DNA of 49,883 bases, taken from positions 1-49,883 of the forward strand of contig CAJFJV010000011.1 of NCBI GenBank assembly GCA_904384225.1, in the 5' to 3' direction. Source of the stretch: an uncultured Oscillospiraceae bacterium (GTDB lineage Bacteria > Bacillota > Clostridia > Oscillospirales > Ruminococcaceae). Of the stretch, positions 32,894 through 41,289 are shown one piece after another. The notes below the pieces were generated by a model. The model ran no database searches. It saw nothing but the letters and a program-made list of their open reading frames with translations, and had not been told where the DNA came from. The stretch's first letter is position 1. Each line of letters begins with the position of its first letter. A program made the translations under genes and the position numbers.

Positions 32894-34039
32894 ATGAAAT
32901 TTGATGTGTCTAAGAAAGCGATAACAGCAGAAAAAAACACCGTGCCCCCCTCCTTTTTTGTAGAGGGGGAACAGCTGCAGAAGCGGGAAGAGCCGCTTGA
33001 CGTCCCTTCGTTTATGCACCGTGCTCCAGCCGGTGCAAAACCGAGTGGGACAACCGTGCAAAAGGATGCGGAAAAACAGCGCCGTGCGGCGGATCAGGCA
33101 GTACATACGGAAAAAAGGCGGAAGAGGAAGGCATCCCCCGCTGCGCATCCGGGCCGGACCAATAAGGCCCACACAAAAGGCAGACGGAAACGGCGCAGAG
33201 GGAGCAGGCTTTTATACTATCTGATGTTTGCAGTCCTTGGCTTTACCGTGCTGTTTATCCTTTGTATCACCGTCTTTTTCCGGATTGATACGATCCGGGT
33301 GGAGGGCGACGATACGGTGGATCAGAATGCGATTATTGCGCAAAGCGGCATACAGATGGGGGACAATCTCTGGCGGACCAACACGTCTGCGGCGGCAGAG
33401 CGCATCTTGTCTTCACATATTGAATATGACCGTGTTGAAGTGGAGCGGAGCCTTCCTTCCGGCATTGTCATCCGTCTGGTTCCTTCTAAAATTGAAGCCG
33501 TTTGCTTTTATGAGGGCCAGTATTACTCTATTTCAGAGGGCGGCCGGATCATTGCCGTGTCCGATCAGGCTCCCGCCGACACCTCTTTGCCGCTGGTTTA
33601 TGGCTGTGTACTGCAAGAGGCGGAATACGGCGACGTTTTGATCCAGAACGATACGAATAAGCTTGCGGCGCTTCAGACTGTGATGGATGCGATTGCGGAA
33701 AATGAGCTGACGGGCGTTACGCATATTGATTTAAGCGATCTCAGCACGATCCGGATTTACTGGCAGAATCGGGCGGAGCTGAAGTTCGGCGGGTTAGACG
33801 GGCTTTCTTACGAAATTGGCTGTGTAAAAAAACTTCTTGAAAACAATGTCGCAGAGGATGAAATTGTAGTAATAGACGATACGCTGATGAACGGGACGTA
33901 TTACAAAAGGCCGGTTGAAGCGCTAACGCTGCCCGGATCCTCTGCGGAAAACGGCGAATCGTCCTCGCCGGAATCAGAAAATACACAAGAGGGCGCCACA
34001 TCCTCCCAGCCTGCGGATTCAGAGCAGGAAGGGACATAG
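32894..34039 (+). CDS. ftsQ: Cell division protein FtsQ/DivIB
   Basis: A 381-residue bitopic membrane protein. A long, highly basic cytoplasmic N-terminus (about 105 residues, rich in Lys and Arg) precedes one transmembrane helix (YYLMFAVLGFTVLFILCITV). A POTRA domain starts at FRIDTIRVEGDDTV, and a beta domain with RLVPSKIEAVCFYEG follows. The last 35 residues are a Ser/Glu-rich tail. It would organise the FtsL/DivIC/PBP complex at the septum. The RBS (GGAGAGGGG) is about 12 bases from the ATG, slightly far. It is followed directly by the ftsZ promoter; ftsA, usual at this point, is missing. Confidence 0.9.
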   Translation: MKFDVSKKAITAEKNTVPPSFFVEGEQLQKREEPLDVPSFMHRAPAGAKPSGTTVQKDAEKQRRAADQAVHTEKRRKRKASPAAHPGRTNKAHTKGRRKRRRGSRLLYYLMFAVLGFTVLFILCITVFFRIDTIRVEGDDTVDQNAIIAQSGIQMGDNLWRTNTSAAAERILSSHIEYDRVEVERSLPSGIVIRLVPSKIEAVCFYEGQYYSISEGGRIIAVSDQAPADTSLPLVYGCVLQEAEYGDVLIQNDTNKLAALQTVMDAIAENELTGVTHIDLSDLSTIRIYWQNRAELKFGGLDGLSYEIGCVKKLLENNVAEDEIVVIDDTLMNGTYYKRPVEALTLPGSSAENGESSSPESENTQEGATSSQPADSEQEGT

Positions 34040-34073
34040 CAAATGGTTGGAATTTCTCTTCCCGTGTCGACAA

Positions 34074-34104
34074 AAACGTATTGACGTATCCCGAAAATAC
34101 GTTT
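34074..34104. promoter_or_regulatory. Inverted repeat over the ftsZ promoter
   Basis: A perfect 9-bp inverted repeat (AAACGTATT 34074-34082 and AATACGTTT 34096-34104) spans the -35 box and touches the -10. It could be a repressor operator. Transcripts starting upstream would form a hairpin here. Confidence 0.5.
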
Positions 34105-34109
34105 ACAAT
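34081..34109 (+). promoter_or_regulatory. ftsZ promoter
   Basis: TTGACG (34081-34086), a 17-base spacer and TACAAT (34104-34109). A second possible -10 (TATACT, 34109-34114) overlaps. It gives ftsZ an expression source separate from the rest of the dcw cluster. Confidence 0.85.
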
Positions 34110-34212
34110 ATACTATAAGTAGAAATATCAAGGATTGATCTGTGGCCGCATGTGACGATTCCGGCCTTTGACAATAGATAGAAGTTATGCAGGAAAACAG
34201 GAGGAACCCAAA

Positions 34213-35277
34213 ATGCAGTTTACCGTGGACAGCACTGAAAACGATACCGTTGTAAATATAAAAGTAGTTGGCGTAGGCGGCGGCGGCGGGAACGCTGTAG
34301 ACCGGATGATACAGTCTGGAATGCAGAGCGTTGAGTTTGTCGCGATCAATACGGATCAGCAGGTCCTTCGCAATTCAAAAGCGGCCTATAAAATCCAGAT
34401 TGGCTCCAAATTAACCAAGGGCCGCGGCGCCGGCGGGCGTCCCGAGCAGGGCGCAATGGCGGCGGAGGAAAGCCGGGATGAAATCGCTTCGATTTTAAAG
34501 GGGTCGCAGATGATTTTTATTACCGCTGGCATGGGCGGCGGTACTGGGACAGGCGCCGCCCCGGTCGTAGCGGAAATTGCGCGCGAGATGGGTATCCTGA
34601 CGGTCGGCGTGGTAACCAAGCCGTTTTTGTTTGAGGGCAAGCGCCGCGGAGAGTGCGCCGATCAGGGGATTGAAGAGCTGAGCCGCCATGTGGATTCGCT
34701 CGTGGTGATCCCGAATGAGCGCTTGAAATTGATTTCAGATCAGAAGCTGACGCTGATCAATGCGTTTAAGGCGGCGGATGAGGTTTTGATGCAGGGCGTG
34801 CAAAGCATTGCGGAATTGATCCAGACGTCTGGCCAGATCAATCTGGATTTCGCGGATCTCTGTGAAGTAATGCGCGATGCGGGGCTTGCGCATATGGGCG
34901 TTGGACATGCCGCCGGAAAAGACAAGGCGGAGCAGGCTGCTTTGGCTGCTATTTCCAGCCCGCTTTTGGAAACCTCTATTGACGGCGCGCGCGGTTTGAT
35001 TATCAATATCACGGCTTCGCCGGATATTGATTTGGATGACGCTGCGTTTGCATCGCAGATGATTTCCGACGCGGCGGATCCGGATGCACAGATTTACTGG
35101 GGCGTTGCGTTTAATGAAAGCTTCAATGATGAAATGCAGATTACCGTCATTGCAACCGGTTTTGATAAGCCAAAGCCGGCTTCCGATTCGCTGGCGGCGG
35201 ATATCTTAAACAATACTGCCGCTGCCGTACCGGGCAATGAAGATGATTTTATGGATATTTTAAAATTATTTAAGTAA
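34213..35277 (+). CDS. ftsZ: Cell division GTPase FtsZ
   Basis: A 354-residue tubulin homologue that polymerises into the Z ring at midcell. The GTP-binding signature [10 protein letters not shown] (near residue 107), the N-terminal [15 protein letters not shown] loop and the T7 synergy loop region NLDFADL are intact. A short C-terminal linker leads to [11 protein letters not shown], an acidic/hydrophobic end that differs from the common DIPAFLR-type tail. FtsA is not encoded nearby, so the tail may bind SepF or another partner. The ATG at 34213 follows AGGAGG (34199-34204); an open frame upstream lacks an RBS. It is followed by a terminator. Confidence 0.97.
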   Translation: MQFTVDSTENDTVVNIKVVGVGGGGGNAVDRMIQSGMQSVEFVAINTDQQVLRNSKAAYKIQIGSKLTKGRGAGGRPEQGAMAAEESRDEIASILKGSQMIFITAGMGGGTGTGAAPVVAEIAREMGILTVGVVTKPFLFEGKRRGECADQGIEELSRHVDSLVVIPNERLKLISDQKLTLINAFKAADEVLMQGVQSIAELIQTSGQINLDFADLCEVMRDAGLAHMGVGHAAGKDKAEQAALAAISSPLLETSIDGARGLIINITASPDIDLDDAAFASQMISDAADPDAQIYWGVAFNESFNDEMQITVIATGFDKPKPASDSLAADILNNTAAAVPGNEDDFMDILKLFK

Positions 35278-35289
35278 ACGACAGCGGAC

Positions 35290-35318
35290 AAACCGCCGCA
35301 GACGCGGCGGTTTTGTTG
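35290..35318 (+). terminator. Rho-independent terminator after ftsZ
   Basis: A perfect 10-bp stem, AAACCGCCGC (35290-35299) with GCGGCGGTTT (35304-35313), has a 4-base loop and ends in TTTTG. It ends the dcw cluster. Confidence 0.88.
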
Positions 35319-35342
35319 TGTAAAAAAGAGGGGGATGCCAGC

Positions 35343-36272
35343 GTGCTCTGCTTTTATAAAACCATTGACAATGTTATAAAACGGATCGATACTTTTTCTG
35401 AGGGCTGCTGGATTAATGTAGTCAGCCCCACCCCGGAGGAAATCGCCTATTTGACGGAAGAGCTTTCCCTTGACCGCAGTTTTGTGAGCGCGGCCCTTGA
35501 CGAAGAGGAGTCGTCGCGCGTGGAGGTGGAGGATGATCAGACGCTGATCATCATAGATACGCCTATTGCCGTAACAGAGGCGGATAATACGCTGGTGTAC
35601 ACCACGATGCCGCTTGGCATTATCGTTACAAAGTCGAGTGTCGTAACCATCTGCCTGAATCAGATCACGGCAGTTGAGGATGTCGCGCAGGGCGTTGTAC
35701 GCAATGTGCAGACGGCGATGAAGACCCGGTTTTTGCTTATGCTTTTGCTGCGGGTGGCACAGAGCTTTTTGTTCCGGTTAAAGCATATCAATAAGTTGAC
35801 TTCACAAATGGAATCGGAGCTGCACCGATCTATGCAGAATAAAAAATTGGTGCAGATGACGGGCCTGCAAAAATCTTTGGTTTATTTTTCTACTTCGTTA
35901 AAGGCAAATGAAATCACGCTGGAAAAGATATATAGAGGCCGCGTCATCAAACTCTATGAAGAAGATCAGGATCTGCTTGAGGACGTATTGATCGAATTCA
36001 GGCAGGCGGTTGAAATGTCCGGTACGTATTCAAGCATTTTGCAGGAAACCATGGACGCCTTTTCTTCCATCATTTCGAACAATTTGAATCAAGTGATGAA
36101 AACGCTGACGATCGTAACCGTATTGATGGAGATCCCGACGATGATTTTCAGCTTCTATGGAATGAATATGCAGGATTTAAACCGCTTTATCCCGTATACG
36201 GGGTTTGCTCTTGCACTGTCGGCCGGCATTGTAGGGATTGTCGCCTATATCTTCTGGAAGAAAAAATACTAA
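35343..36272 (+). CDS. CorA-type divalent cation transporter
   Basis: A 309-residue member of the CorA (2-TM-GxN) family that forms pentameric Mg2+ (or Co2+/Ni2+) channels. A large cytoplasmic N-terminal domain with a long helical stalk is followed by two C-terminal membrane helices; the pore signature YGMNM stands at the end of the first. The GTG at 35343 is preceded by GAGGGGG at 8 bases, making it the best start. The acidic stretch near residue 55-65 (DEEESSRVEVEDD) is common in this branch. It starts just after the ftsZ terminator, and the next gene follows after 42 bases. Confidence 0.9.
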   Translation: MLCFYKTIDNVIKRIDTFSEGCWINVVSPTPEEIAYLTEELSLDRSFVSAALDEEESSRVEVEDDQTLIIIDTPIAVTEADNTLVYTTMPLGIIVTKSSVVTICLNQITAVEDVAQGVVRNVQTAMKTRFLLMLLLRVAQSFLFRLKHINKLTSQMESELHRSMQNKKLVQMTGLQKSLVYFSTSLKANEITLEKIYRGRVIKLYEEDQDLLEDVLIEFRQAVEMSGTYSSILQETMDAFSSIISNNLNQVMKTLTIVTVLMEIPTMIFSFYGMNMQDLNRFIPYTGFALALSAGIVGIVAYIFWKKKY

Positions 36273-36314
36273 CATAGGCTGCGGGGGTATGCCCGCTGCC
36301 CTTGAGGGGATACG

Positions 36315-36821
36315 ATGGGAAAAATATGCGGTTTTACAGGATACCGGCCGGAAAAGCTGCCGTATGGCTCAAACGAGAGACATCCGGACTGCCTCCGCTT
36401 AAAAGAAGAGCTGCTTCGGCAAGCCGTGCGGGCGGCAAAAGACGGAATGACGCACTTCATCTGCGGCGGCGCTTTGGGGGCCGATACCTATGCGGCGGAA
36501 GCGGTTTTGATTTTGCAAAAGGAATGCCCCGGCCTGATCCTTGAGATTGCGGTGCCTTTTATCGGGCAGGAACGGAAATGGCGCCGGGAAGATCAGGTGC
36601 GCTACCACGCCATTTTGGACAGCGCACAGCGTATTACGTATTTAAGCGACAGTCCTACTATTGAAAATTTTTATAAGCGCAACCGCTATATTGTCGATCG
36701 CGCCAGCAGGTTGGTTGCGGTTTTCGATGGGAAGCGGGGCGGAACCATGCAGACGGTCCGCTATGCGCAAAAGTGCGGCAGGGAAATTGTCCGGATCAGT
36801 CCGGATGGGATTTTGCTGTAG
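36315..36821 (+). CDS. SLOG-family protein (DUF1273/YpsA-like)
   Basis: A 168-residue Rossmann-like protein. The N-terminus GFTGYRPEKLPYG and the internal CGGALGADTYAAEAVL loop (about residues 50-66) are the nucleotide-ligand-binding marks of the SLOG superfamily, DUF1273 branch. YKRNRYIVDRASRLVAVFDG followed by GGT completes the pocket. The branch includes YpsA, which affects cell division in Bacillota, and proteins that may sense nucleotide-derived ligands; the exact role is unknown. GAGGGG precedes the ATG. It probably shares a transcript with the CorA gene and ends before a strong terminator. Confidence 0.82.
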   Translation: MGKICGFTGYRPEKLPYGSNERHPDCLRLKEELLRQAVRAAKDGMTHFICGGALGADTYAAEAVLILQKECPGLILEIAVPFIGQERKWRREDQVRYHAILDSAQRITYLSDSPTIENFYKRNRYIVDRASRLVAVFDGKRGGTMQTVRYAQKCGREIVRISPDGILL

Positions 36822-36859
36822 GAGAAAAAACGGCCCCTTTGACATTGGGCCATTAAAGC

Positions 36860-36906
36860 GACGGAAGGCGCAGTATCTCTATGATGCTGCGCCTTCCGTC
36901 TTTATA
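36860..36906. terminator. Terminator between convergent genes
   Basis: A perfect 14-bp stem (GACGGAAGGCGCAG 36860-36873 with CTGCGCCTTCCGTC 36887-36900) is followed on the plus strand by TTTATAT. It also lies downstream of the minus-strand HD gene and may serve both directions. Confidence 0.88.
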
Positions 36907-36957
36907 TCTATGCCGGTTCGAATGGGCTGTGTCAGAGTGCTGCCAAAACCGGAGGGA

Positions 36958-37539
36958 TCAGCTTCTATGCATTTCATCCATAGAAGCCGATGCTTCTTCA
37001 CAGCTTCGCATTGCCAAAATGGTCTGCTCCATCAGATCGTCAAGGGAGATCCCCATCATTTCCGCGCCGCGTTCTATTACTTCGCGCGAACATCCCGCGG
37101 CAAAATTTTTGGATTTGTATTTTTTCTTAAGCGATTTTACCTCAAGGTCGGAGACGCTCTTGGATGGGCGCATCAGAGCTGCCGCCCCGATCAGACCGGT
37201 CAGCTCGTCGACAGCGTAGAGAACCTTTTCCATGGGGTGCTCCGGCTTGATGTCCACGGTAAGGCCATATCCGTGGCTTGCCACAGCGTGGATCAGGCGT
37301 TCGTCCAAACCGCGTGACCGCATAATTTCCTGTGCTTTGATGCAGTGCTCTTCTGGGTACTGTTCGAAATCAAGATCATGCAAAAGCCCGGCCGATCCCC
37401 AAAAATCAATTTCATCCTCGTAGCCAAGCTGCTTTGCATACCAGCGCATAACGCCCTCTACTGTTTTGGCGTGCTGTAGATGAAAGGGCTCTTTGTTATA
37501 TTCTGTTAAAAGCTCCCATGCTTCATCCCGTGTTATCAT
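36958..37539 (-). CDS. HD-domain phosphohydrolase-like protein
   Basis: A 193-residue cytoplasmic protein and the only clear minus-strand gene in the window. HxxxV at the N-terminus, GLLHDLD (the HD metal pair) and the later HAVASHGYG form an HD metal-dependent hydrolase site, as in small HDIG/HD phosphohydrolases acting on nucleotides or phosphoesters. The C-terminal half is helical with Lys-rich KSLKKKYKSK. The substrate is unknown. AAAGGA is present about 15 bases before the start, with a second GGA nearer. The gene ends opposite the SLOG gene and shares the terminator region. Confidence 0.85.
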   Translation of the reverse strand: MITRDEAWELLTEYNKEPFHLQHAKTVEGVMRWYAKQLGYEDEIDFWGSAGLLHDLDFEQYPEEHCIKAQEIMRSRGLDERLIHAVASHGYGLTVDIKPEHPMEKVLYAVDELTGLIGAAALMRPSKSVSDLEVKSLKKKYKSKNFAAGCSREVIERGAEMMGISLDDLMEQTILAMRSCEEASASMDEMHRS

Positions 37540-37970
37540 CGTATCATCCTATCCTTTCTATGAGCCGCTGATCCGCACCAGTGACTTTGCTGCTCCGCAT
37601 TTTCCTGCTTCGGAAAACTTCCCTCCGCTTTTTTACTATACACAACTTCCCGGCTTTCTGCAATGGGGAAAGTGATGGAGCATAGCCGAAGCGGCAGAGC
37701 AAACAAGTCTTTCGGCCGGAAAGCCTGCGGAGATATCGTCGACATGTCCCGCCGTATATGGTTTGGCTGAGACAATATGATCTCCCGCTTATTTTGCAGA
37801 AAGCGGGGAAGAACTCTCCTTTTGCACATCAACATATAAAAATAGTATGTCAATGAGTCTGTTGATCTTTTTGTGTTTGTCAAGCAATATGGGAAATTTG
37901 ATAGGACTCTTGGAAAAACAGCGCCGATTCGGGGAAAATAGCATAGTGAGACTGTGCGGTGGAAAATGCC
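37540..37970. other. Non-coding gap between the HD gene and the copper operon
   Basis: About 430 bases with no supported gene. Short open frames exist on the minus strand but lack protein-like conservation signs. The 37877-37882 TTGTCA could be a weak -35 for a short transcript ending at the hairpin at 37972. Confidence 0.5.
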
Positions 37971-37997
37971 CGCAGGGATGGACGCCTGCTTTTTTGC
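37971..37997 (+). terminator. Terminator-like hairpin upstream of csoR
   Basis: GCAGG (37972-37976) pairs with CCTGC (37985-37989), followed by TTTTTT. No plus-strand gene precedes it, because the neighbour is divergent. It may end a small RNA or insulate the copper promoter. Confidence 0.5.
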
Positions 37998-38015
37998 TAT
38001 CTGAGAAAATAGGGC

Positions 38016-38044
38016 TTGACAAATACCCTATGGGGGTATATAAT
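38016..38044 (+). promoter_or_regulatory. Copper operon promoter, full consensus
   Basis: TTGACA (38016-38021), a 17-base spacer and TATAAT (38039-38044), matching the consensus at all 12 positions. Such a strong promoter is expected when a repressor keeps it shut. Confidence 0.95.
38023..38039. promoter_or_regulatory. CsoR operator 1, within the promoter spacer
   Basis: ATACCCTATGGGGGTAT fills the -35/-10 spacer. The TACCC...GGGTA pseudo-palindrome with a G tract is the known CsoR-type binding pattern. Occupancy here would block RNA polymerase. Confidence 0.88.
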
Positions 38045-38075
38045 CAAAACATACCCAGATGGGGTATGTTTTGAT
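38043..38075. promoter_or_regulatory. CsoR operator 2, 14-bp inverted repeat
   Basis: The arms ATCAAAACATACCC (38043-38056) and GGGTATGTTTTGAT (38062-38075) are exact complements around AGATG. The core ATACCC...GGGTAT matches operator 1. It overlaps the transcription start, so the two sites together should give tight repression. Confidence 0.85.
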
Positions 38076-38102
38076 TCTGATGAAAGGGGCGGAAGTTTTG
38101 TA

Positions 38103-38405
38103 ATGGAAAAAGAGTGTTGTCCCTGCCATAAAACAAAAGAGCGGACAGAAGAGGAATATAAAAGCTTGATCCACCGCTTGAACCGGATTGAGGGACAGGT
38201 GCGCGGAATAAAGGGAATGGTAGAAAAAAACGCCTATTGTATTGATATCTTGGCGCAGGCTGCGGCGGCAAGCGCCGCATTGAACGCTTTCAGCAAAGAG
38301 CTGTTGGCTAACCATATCCGCACCTGTGTGGTAAAGGATATTCAAGAGGGGAAGGACGATGTGGTCGACGAACTTGTCACAACGCTGCAAAAGCTGATGA
38401 AGTGA
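38103..38405 (+). CDS. csoR: Copper-sensing repressor CsoR
   Basis: A 100-residue all-helical repressor that releases DNA when Cu(I) binds. The ligand triad is Cys46, His71 and Cys75; the spacing (25 and 4) is identical to that of characterised CsoR proteins (for example C36/H61/C65). The N-terminus holds an extra CCPCHK Cys/His cluster. [16 protein letters not shown] is the family's DNA-contacting helix. Two matching operators precede it. The ATG at 38103 was preferred to upstream starts that would run through the operators; its RBS is weak (AAGGGGCGG about 12 bases upstream). It is followed by copA after 76 bases. Confidence 0.93.
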   Translation: MEKECCPCHKTKERTEEEYKSLIHRLNRIEGQVRGIKGMVEKNAYCIDILAQAAAASAALNAFSKELLANHIRTCVVKDIQEGKDDVVDELVTTLQKLMK

Positions 38406-38481
38406 ACGGGTGCGTTTGCCGGTCATCCTAAAAGAAGAAAGCGGCGCTGTTTTGGCCGCAGTAGAGGAGGTTTGTTTTAGT

Positions 38482-40986
38482 ATGGAACAGTACACAGTAA
38501 CCGGGATGAGCTGTGCAGCCTGCAGCGCCCGTGTTGAAAAGGCGGTATCCAAGGTTCCGGGGGTTACGTCCTGTTCGGTAAGCCTTTTGACCAATTCAAT
38601 GGGCGTGGAGGGGACCGCTTCTCCCGAAAGCATCATTGCCGCCGTGGAGGAGGCGGGATACGGCGCATCCCAAAAAGGGACCGCTGCGGAAAAAACGGTG
38701 TCCGCTGGAGAAGATGCGCTTGCAGACCATGAGACGCCGGCGCTTTTGCGGCGGCTTGTTGCTTCCCTTGTCTTTTTGGCCGTCTTGATGTATATATCAA
38801 TGGGGCATATGATGTGGAATTGGCCGCTTCCGGCGGCTTTGGCCGACAACCATGTGGCAATGGGGCTGATCCAGCTGCTTCTGACAGCGGCCGTCATGGT
38901 AATCAACCAGCGCTTTTTTATAAGCGGGTTCAAAAGCCTTATCCACAGGGCGCCCAATATGGATACGCTGGTGGCGCTTGGCGCCGGCGCGGCATTCGTA
39001 TACAGCACTTATGCGCTGTTCGCTATGACGGACGCCCAGCTTCATGGGGATATGAATGCTGTCATGACGTATATGCATGAGTTCTATTTTGAGTCGGCCG
39101 CCATGATCTTAACGCTGATTACCGTAGGGAAAATGCTGGAGGCGCGTTCAAAGGGGAAGACGACCGATGCATTGAAAGGGCTGATGAAACTGGCCCCGAA
39201 AACGGCCACTATTGTGAAAAATGGAGCTGAACAGACGGTAGCCATTGAACAAGTGAAAAAAGGGGATGTATTTGTCGTGCGCCCGGGAGAAAATATCCCG
39301 GTAGACGGCGTCATTCTTGAGGGAAGCAGTGCAGTAAATGAAGCGGCGCTGACTGGGGAGAGCATCCCGGTGGATAAAAAAGAAGGGGACGCCGTTTCGG
39401 CTGCTACTGTAAACCAATCCGGATTTATCCGCTGTGAGGCAACCCGCGTGGGAGAAGATACGACACTGTCGCAGATCATCCGGATGGTGAGCGATGCGGC
39501 GGCGACAAAAGCGCCGATTGCAAAAGTGGCGGATAAAGTTTCCGGCGTATTTGTACCGGTAGTCATTGCGATTGCAGCTGTGACAATTTTGGTTTGGCTT
39601 CTGCTTGGCGACAGTATGGGATCCGCATTGGCGCGCGGTATTTCCGTTTTGGTTATCAGCTGCCCTTGTGCGTTGGGGCTTGCGACGCCGGTGGCCATCA
39701 TGGTGGGCAACGGCGTGGGCGCAAAGCACGGTATCCTGTTTAAAACGGCGGAATCGCTTGAAACCACAGGGAGGACTCAAATTGTGGTACTGGATAAAAC
39801 CGGCACCATTACAAGCGGGGAACCGGCGGTAACAGACATCCTCCCGGCGGCGGGTGTGCAGGAGAGCTTCCTGCTACAGACTGCATATGCGCTGGAACAC
39901 AAAAGCGAGCATCCTTTGGCCAAGGCGATTTTGCGCAAAGCACAGGCAGACGGGCTTTCTGCGGCGGATGTTTCAGATTTCCGCGCGCTTCCGGGAAATG
40001 GGCTTTCTGCGGTATTGGATGGAAAGAAGCTGTATGGAGGGAACCTGCGCTTTATCCGGGATAACGCAGAAGTGCCGCAAGAGATGGAAGAAGCCGCAGG
40101 ACAGCTGGCAGAAGAGGGGAAAACACCACTGTTTTTTGCGGAAGACGGGCGGTTTATTGGTATCATCGCTGTGGCGGATATGATCAAGGAGGATAGCCCG
40201 CAGGCGGTAAAGGAACTCCAAAATATGGGGATTCACGTTGTCATGCTGACCGGGGACAACGAGCGGACGGCACAGGCTGTCGGCAGGCAGGCCGGTGTAG
40301 ACGAGGTGATTGCAGGCGTATTGCCGGAGGGAAAAGAGAGCGTAATCCGCCGCTTTAAGGAAAAAGGGAAGGTTGCAATGGTTGGCGACGGGATCAATGA
40401 TGCGCCGGCCCTGACCCGCGCAGACGTGGGGATCGCAATCGGTGCGGGGACGGATATTGCCATCGATGCCGCAGATGTGGTCTTGATGAAAAGCCGCCTC
40501 TTGGACGTCCCGGCGGCAATCCGTCTGAGCCGGGCTACGCTTCGCAATATTCATGAAAACCTGTTTTGGGCGTTTATTTATAATGTCATAGGGATCCCGC
40601 TGGCAGCCGGCGTCTGGATCCCGCTGTTTGGATGGCGGCTGAATCCAATGTTTGGCGCGGCGGCTATGAGTTTGTCAAGCTTCTGTGTGGTGACGAATGC
40701 ACTGCGCTTAAACCTGTTCCATATCCGCAGCACAAAGCGGGATAAGAAAATAAAAATCAAACACAAAAAGGAGAAAGCAACAATGGAAAAAACAATGAAG
40801 ATCGACGGGATGATGTGTGCGCATTGTGAAGCGCGTGTAAAAAAGGCGCTGGAGGCCTTTGACGAGGTGGAAGAAGCGGTTGTCAGTCACGAAACCGGAA
40901 CGGCTGTGCTGAAACTGAAGGCCGACGTTTCCGACGCCGCGCTGAAAAAGGCAGTCGAGGATGAGGGCTATACCGTAAAAGAATAA
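38482..40986 (+). CDS. copA: Cu(I)-exporting P1B-type ATPase fused to a CopZ-like chaperone
   Basis: An 834-residue copper pump. An N-terminal metal-binding domain (GMSC11AAC14) is followed by membrane helices, the metal-translocating C394-P-C396 motif, the phosphorylation site D438-KTGT, the EHPLA nucleotide-domain motif and [10 protein letters not shown]. After the last membrane helix the normal CopA end (about residue 755) runs on through a Lys-rich linker ([14 protein letters not shown]) into a complete second heavy-metal domain with C779-AH-C782. A C-terminal soluble domain is unusual for CopA and looks like a separate copZ gene joined in frame. The ATG at 38482 follows GAGGAGG. Regulated by CsoR; a strong terminator follows. 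Confidence 0.93.
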   Translation: MEQYTVTGMSCAACSARVEKAVSKVPGVTSCSVSLLTNSMGVEGTASPESIIAAVEEAGYGASQKGTAAEKTVSAGEDALADHETPALLRRLVASLVFLAVLMYISMGHMMWNWPLPAALADNHVAMGLIQLLLTAAVMVINQRFFISGFKSLIHRAPNMDTLVALGAGAAFVYSTYALFAMTDAQLHGDMNAVMTYMHEFYFESAAMILTLITVGKMLEARSKGKTTDALKGLMKLAPKTATIVKNGAEQTVAIEQVKKGDVFVVRPGENIPVDGVILEGSSAVNEAALTGESIPVDKKEGDAVSAATVNQSGFIRCEATRVGEDTTLSQIIRMVSDAAATKAPIAKVADKVSGVFVPVVIAIAAVTILVWLLLGDSMGSALARGISVLVISCPCALGLATPVAIMVGNGVGAKHGILFKTAESLETTGRTQIVVLDKTGTITSGEPAVTDILPAAGVQESFLLQTAYALEHKSEHPLAKAILRKAQADGLSAADVSDFRALPGNGLSAVLDGKKLYGGNLRFIRDNAEVPQEMEEAAGQLAEEGKTPLFFAEDGRFIGIIAVADMIKEDSPQAVKELQNMGIHVVMLTGDNERTAQAVGRQAGVDEVIAGVLPEGKESVIRRFKEKGKVAMVGDGINDAPALTRADVGIAIGAGTDIAIDAADVVLMKSRLLDVPAAIRLSRATLRNIHENLFWAFIYNVIGIPLAAGVWIPLFGWRLNPMFGAAAMSLSSFCVVTNALRLNLFHIRSTKRDKKIKIKHKKEKATMEKTMKIDGMMCAHCEARVKKALEAFDEVEEAVVSHETGTAVLKLKADVSDAALKKAVEDEGYTVKE
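40783..40986 (+). CDS. Possible independently translated CopZ copper chaperone (nested in copA)
   Basis: Inside the copA frame, AAAAGGAG (40766-40773) lies 9 bases before ATG 40783. From that ATG a 67-residue product would begin [19 protein letters not shown], which has the size and start of a free CopZ copper chaperone (CAHC metal site, beta-alpha-beta-beta-alpha-beta fold). The operon has no other copZ. The gene could therefore yield both the long fusion and a free chaperone that feeds Cu(I) to the pump. That is an inference from the RBS; whether internal initiation occurs is not shown by sequence alone. Confidence 0.6.
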   Translation: MEKTMKIDGMMCAHCEARVKKALEAFDEVEEAVVSHETGTAVLKLKADVSDAALKKAVEDEGYTVKE

Positions 40987-41007
40987 TAGGGATAGACAAA
41001 AGAGGTT

Positions 41008-41052
41008 AAAAGCGGGCGCAGCTGTTCAAAAAAAGCTGCGCCCGCTTTTGCT
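41008..41052 (+). terminator. Rho-independent terminator after copA
   Basis: A perfect 16-bp stem (AAAAGCGGGCGCAGCT 41008-41023 with its complement 41034-41049) ends in TTTTG. The minus strand also reads into T-rich sequence. Confidence 0.92.
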
Positions 41053-41231
41053 ATGGTTTCCTTTCTGAATGCATAACCTGTTGTAATATCATCTTCGGAT
41101 AAGGCTGTTACAAAATCCATATGGCTGCTATTTTTGTGCTGTCCGGAGCCTATGCAGTTTCCTTTTTCCAGCACCTTTTCTTTCGCTGTCATGCTCCGAT
41201 CAAAATCTATTTCGCATTTTTCAATTTTTTA

Positions 41232-41260
41232 TTGACATATGTTCATAATTCGGTTATGCT
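41232..41260 (+). promoter_or_regulatory. Promoter of the DUF134/fused reductase operon
   Basis: A perfect -35 TTGACA (41232-41237), a 17-base spacer and TATGCT (41255-41260). A GTTAT/ATAAC dyad (41253-41266) covers the -10, and a near-palindrome TGACATATGTTCA lies at the -35, so operator sites are plausible. Confidence 0.82.
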
Positions 41261-41289
41261 GATAACAGGAAAACAAAAGGAGGCTCAGG

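Noticed and set aside
37536-37883. 115-codon minus-strand frame upstream of the HD gene
   Set aside because: No known motif, an unlikely amino-acid mix, and overlap with the HD gene leader; probably non-coding.
40968-41192. 74-codon minus-strand frame (FVTALSEDDITTGY...) between copA and the DUF134 gene
   Set aside because: It runs through the perfect copA terminator hairpin and has only a weak RBS. It could be a remnant of an old gene, but nothing identifies it.
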